A stretch of DNA of 64,000 nucleotides from Salegentibacter lacus (GTDB lineage Bacteria; Bacteroidota; Bacteroidia; Flavobacteriales; Flavobacteriaceae). The translations under genes were made by a program, and so were the position numbers. How positions within the stretch are numbered: the stretch's first letter is position 1; each line of letters starts with the position of its first letter. The stretch covers positions 1 to 64,000 of the forward strand of contig NZ_JAIQZB010000008.1 in assembly GCF_020164555.1 (NCBI RefSeq). The letters are read 5' to 3'. This document shows positions 63,876 through 64,000 of the stretch, piece after piece. Under the pieces are notes generated by a model, which was given only the letters and a program-made list of their open reading frames with translations, made no database searches and was not told the DNA's origin.

Positions 63876-64000
63876 ATGAAGATTTATACTAAAACCGGTG
63901 ATAAGGGTACTACCGCTCTTTTCGGAGGCACGAGAGTTCCCAAACATCATATTCGAATAGAGAGTTACGGGACGGTAGATGAACTTAATTCACACATTGG
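63876..64000 (+). CDS. cob(I)yrinic acid a,c-diamide adenosyltransferase (partial, N-terminal)
   Basis: The first 41 residues, [20 protein letters not shown] and [16 protein letters not shown], are the classic opening of PduO-type ATP:cobalamin adenosyltransferases, with the ATP-binding TKTGDxGxTxLFGG loop. The gene continues past the window edge. Confidence 0.9.
   Translation, partial: MKIYTKTGDKGTTALFGGTRVPKHHIRIESYGTVDELNSHI

Overview
The window is a stretch of chromosome from a Bacteroidota bacterium, almost certainly a marine-type Flavobacteriaceae (a Gramella/Salegentibacter/Zunongwangia-like genus is my guess; the sequence alone does not settle it). The reasons are low GC, weak Shine-Dalgarno signals, many TAnnTTTG -7 promoter boxes, lipoprotein-rich gene content, TonB receptor and CarboxypepD_reg-like proteins, a type II short phosphatidylserine decarboxylase, CRY-DASH/FeS photolyases, and the dispersed palindromes typical of this phylum. 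Most genes are housekeeping or conserved flavobacterial genes. There is no prophage, insertion sequence, CRISPR array or large island.

Layout. 1-4.5 kb: gene tail, a RelE/ParE toxin-antitoxin pair, a PASTA protein-rluD operon, ddl and coaD, with two dispersed palindromic repeats. 4.5-10.6 kb: a sugar dehydrogenase/TonB receptor pair, an M14 peptidase and a Nudix hydrolase. 10.6-17.5 kb: pyrE-SRPBCC, birA, rsfS-ftsH, then LUD protein-cdsA-psd-acyl-CoA-binding protein. 17.5-23.1 kb: valS, a DUF1573 protein, an aminotransferase and murB. 23.2-23.4 kb: a TPP riboswitch with a strong terminator but no gene under it. 23.4-33.5 kb: fasciclin lipoprotein, glycosyltransferase-sigma factor, lipA-gap-hybrid kinase, lpxK, Nif3-like protein and a cysteine-free zinc-ribbon relative. 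33.6-40.7 kb: unknown lipoproteins, msrA, a K+/H+ antiporter, kmo and an Old Yellow Enzyme. 40.8-44.5 kb: a tightly packed flavin reductase-DUF2256-CRY-DASH-FeS photolyase operon. 44.6-49.5 kb: small membrane protein, SDR, lipoprotein, kynU, O-methyltransferase, PAP2 and tatA. 49.5-55.6 kb: M1 peptidase, DUF6702 and four tandem paralogous secreted proteins. 55.7-64 kb: pepE-glsA, rpsT, two tRNA-Glu genes, proS, a low-complexity lipoprotein, a FadL-like porin and the start of a cobalamin adenosyltransferase.

How the genes work together. Cell-envelope construction is the commonest theme: ddl, murB, lpxK, cdsA, psd and the PAP2 phosphatase. Kynurenine catabolism is represented by kmo and kynU about 8 kb apart. 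The photolyase operon joins two unrelated blue-light flavoproteins with a flavin reductase. The most unusual items are the gene-less TPP riboswitch facing the fasciclin gene, the four-member secreted protein array beside the M1 peptidase, the possible PQQ enzyme/receptor pair, and palindromic repeats nested inside terminators.
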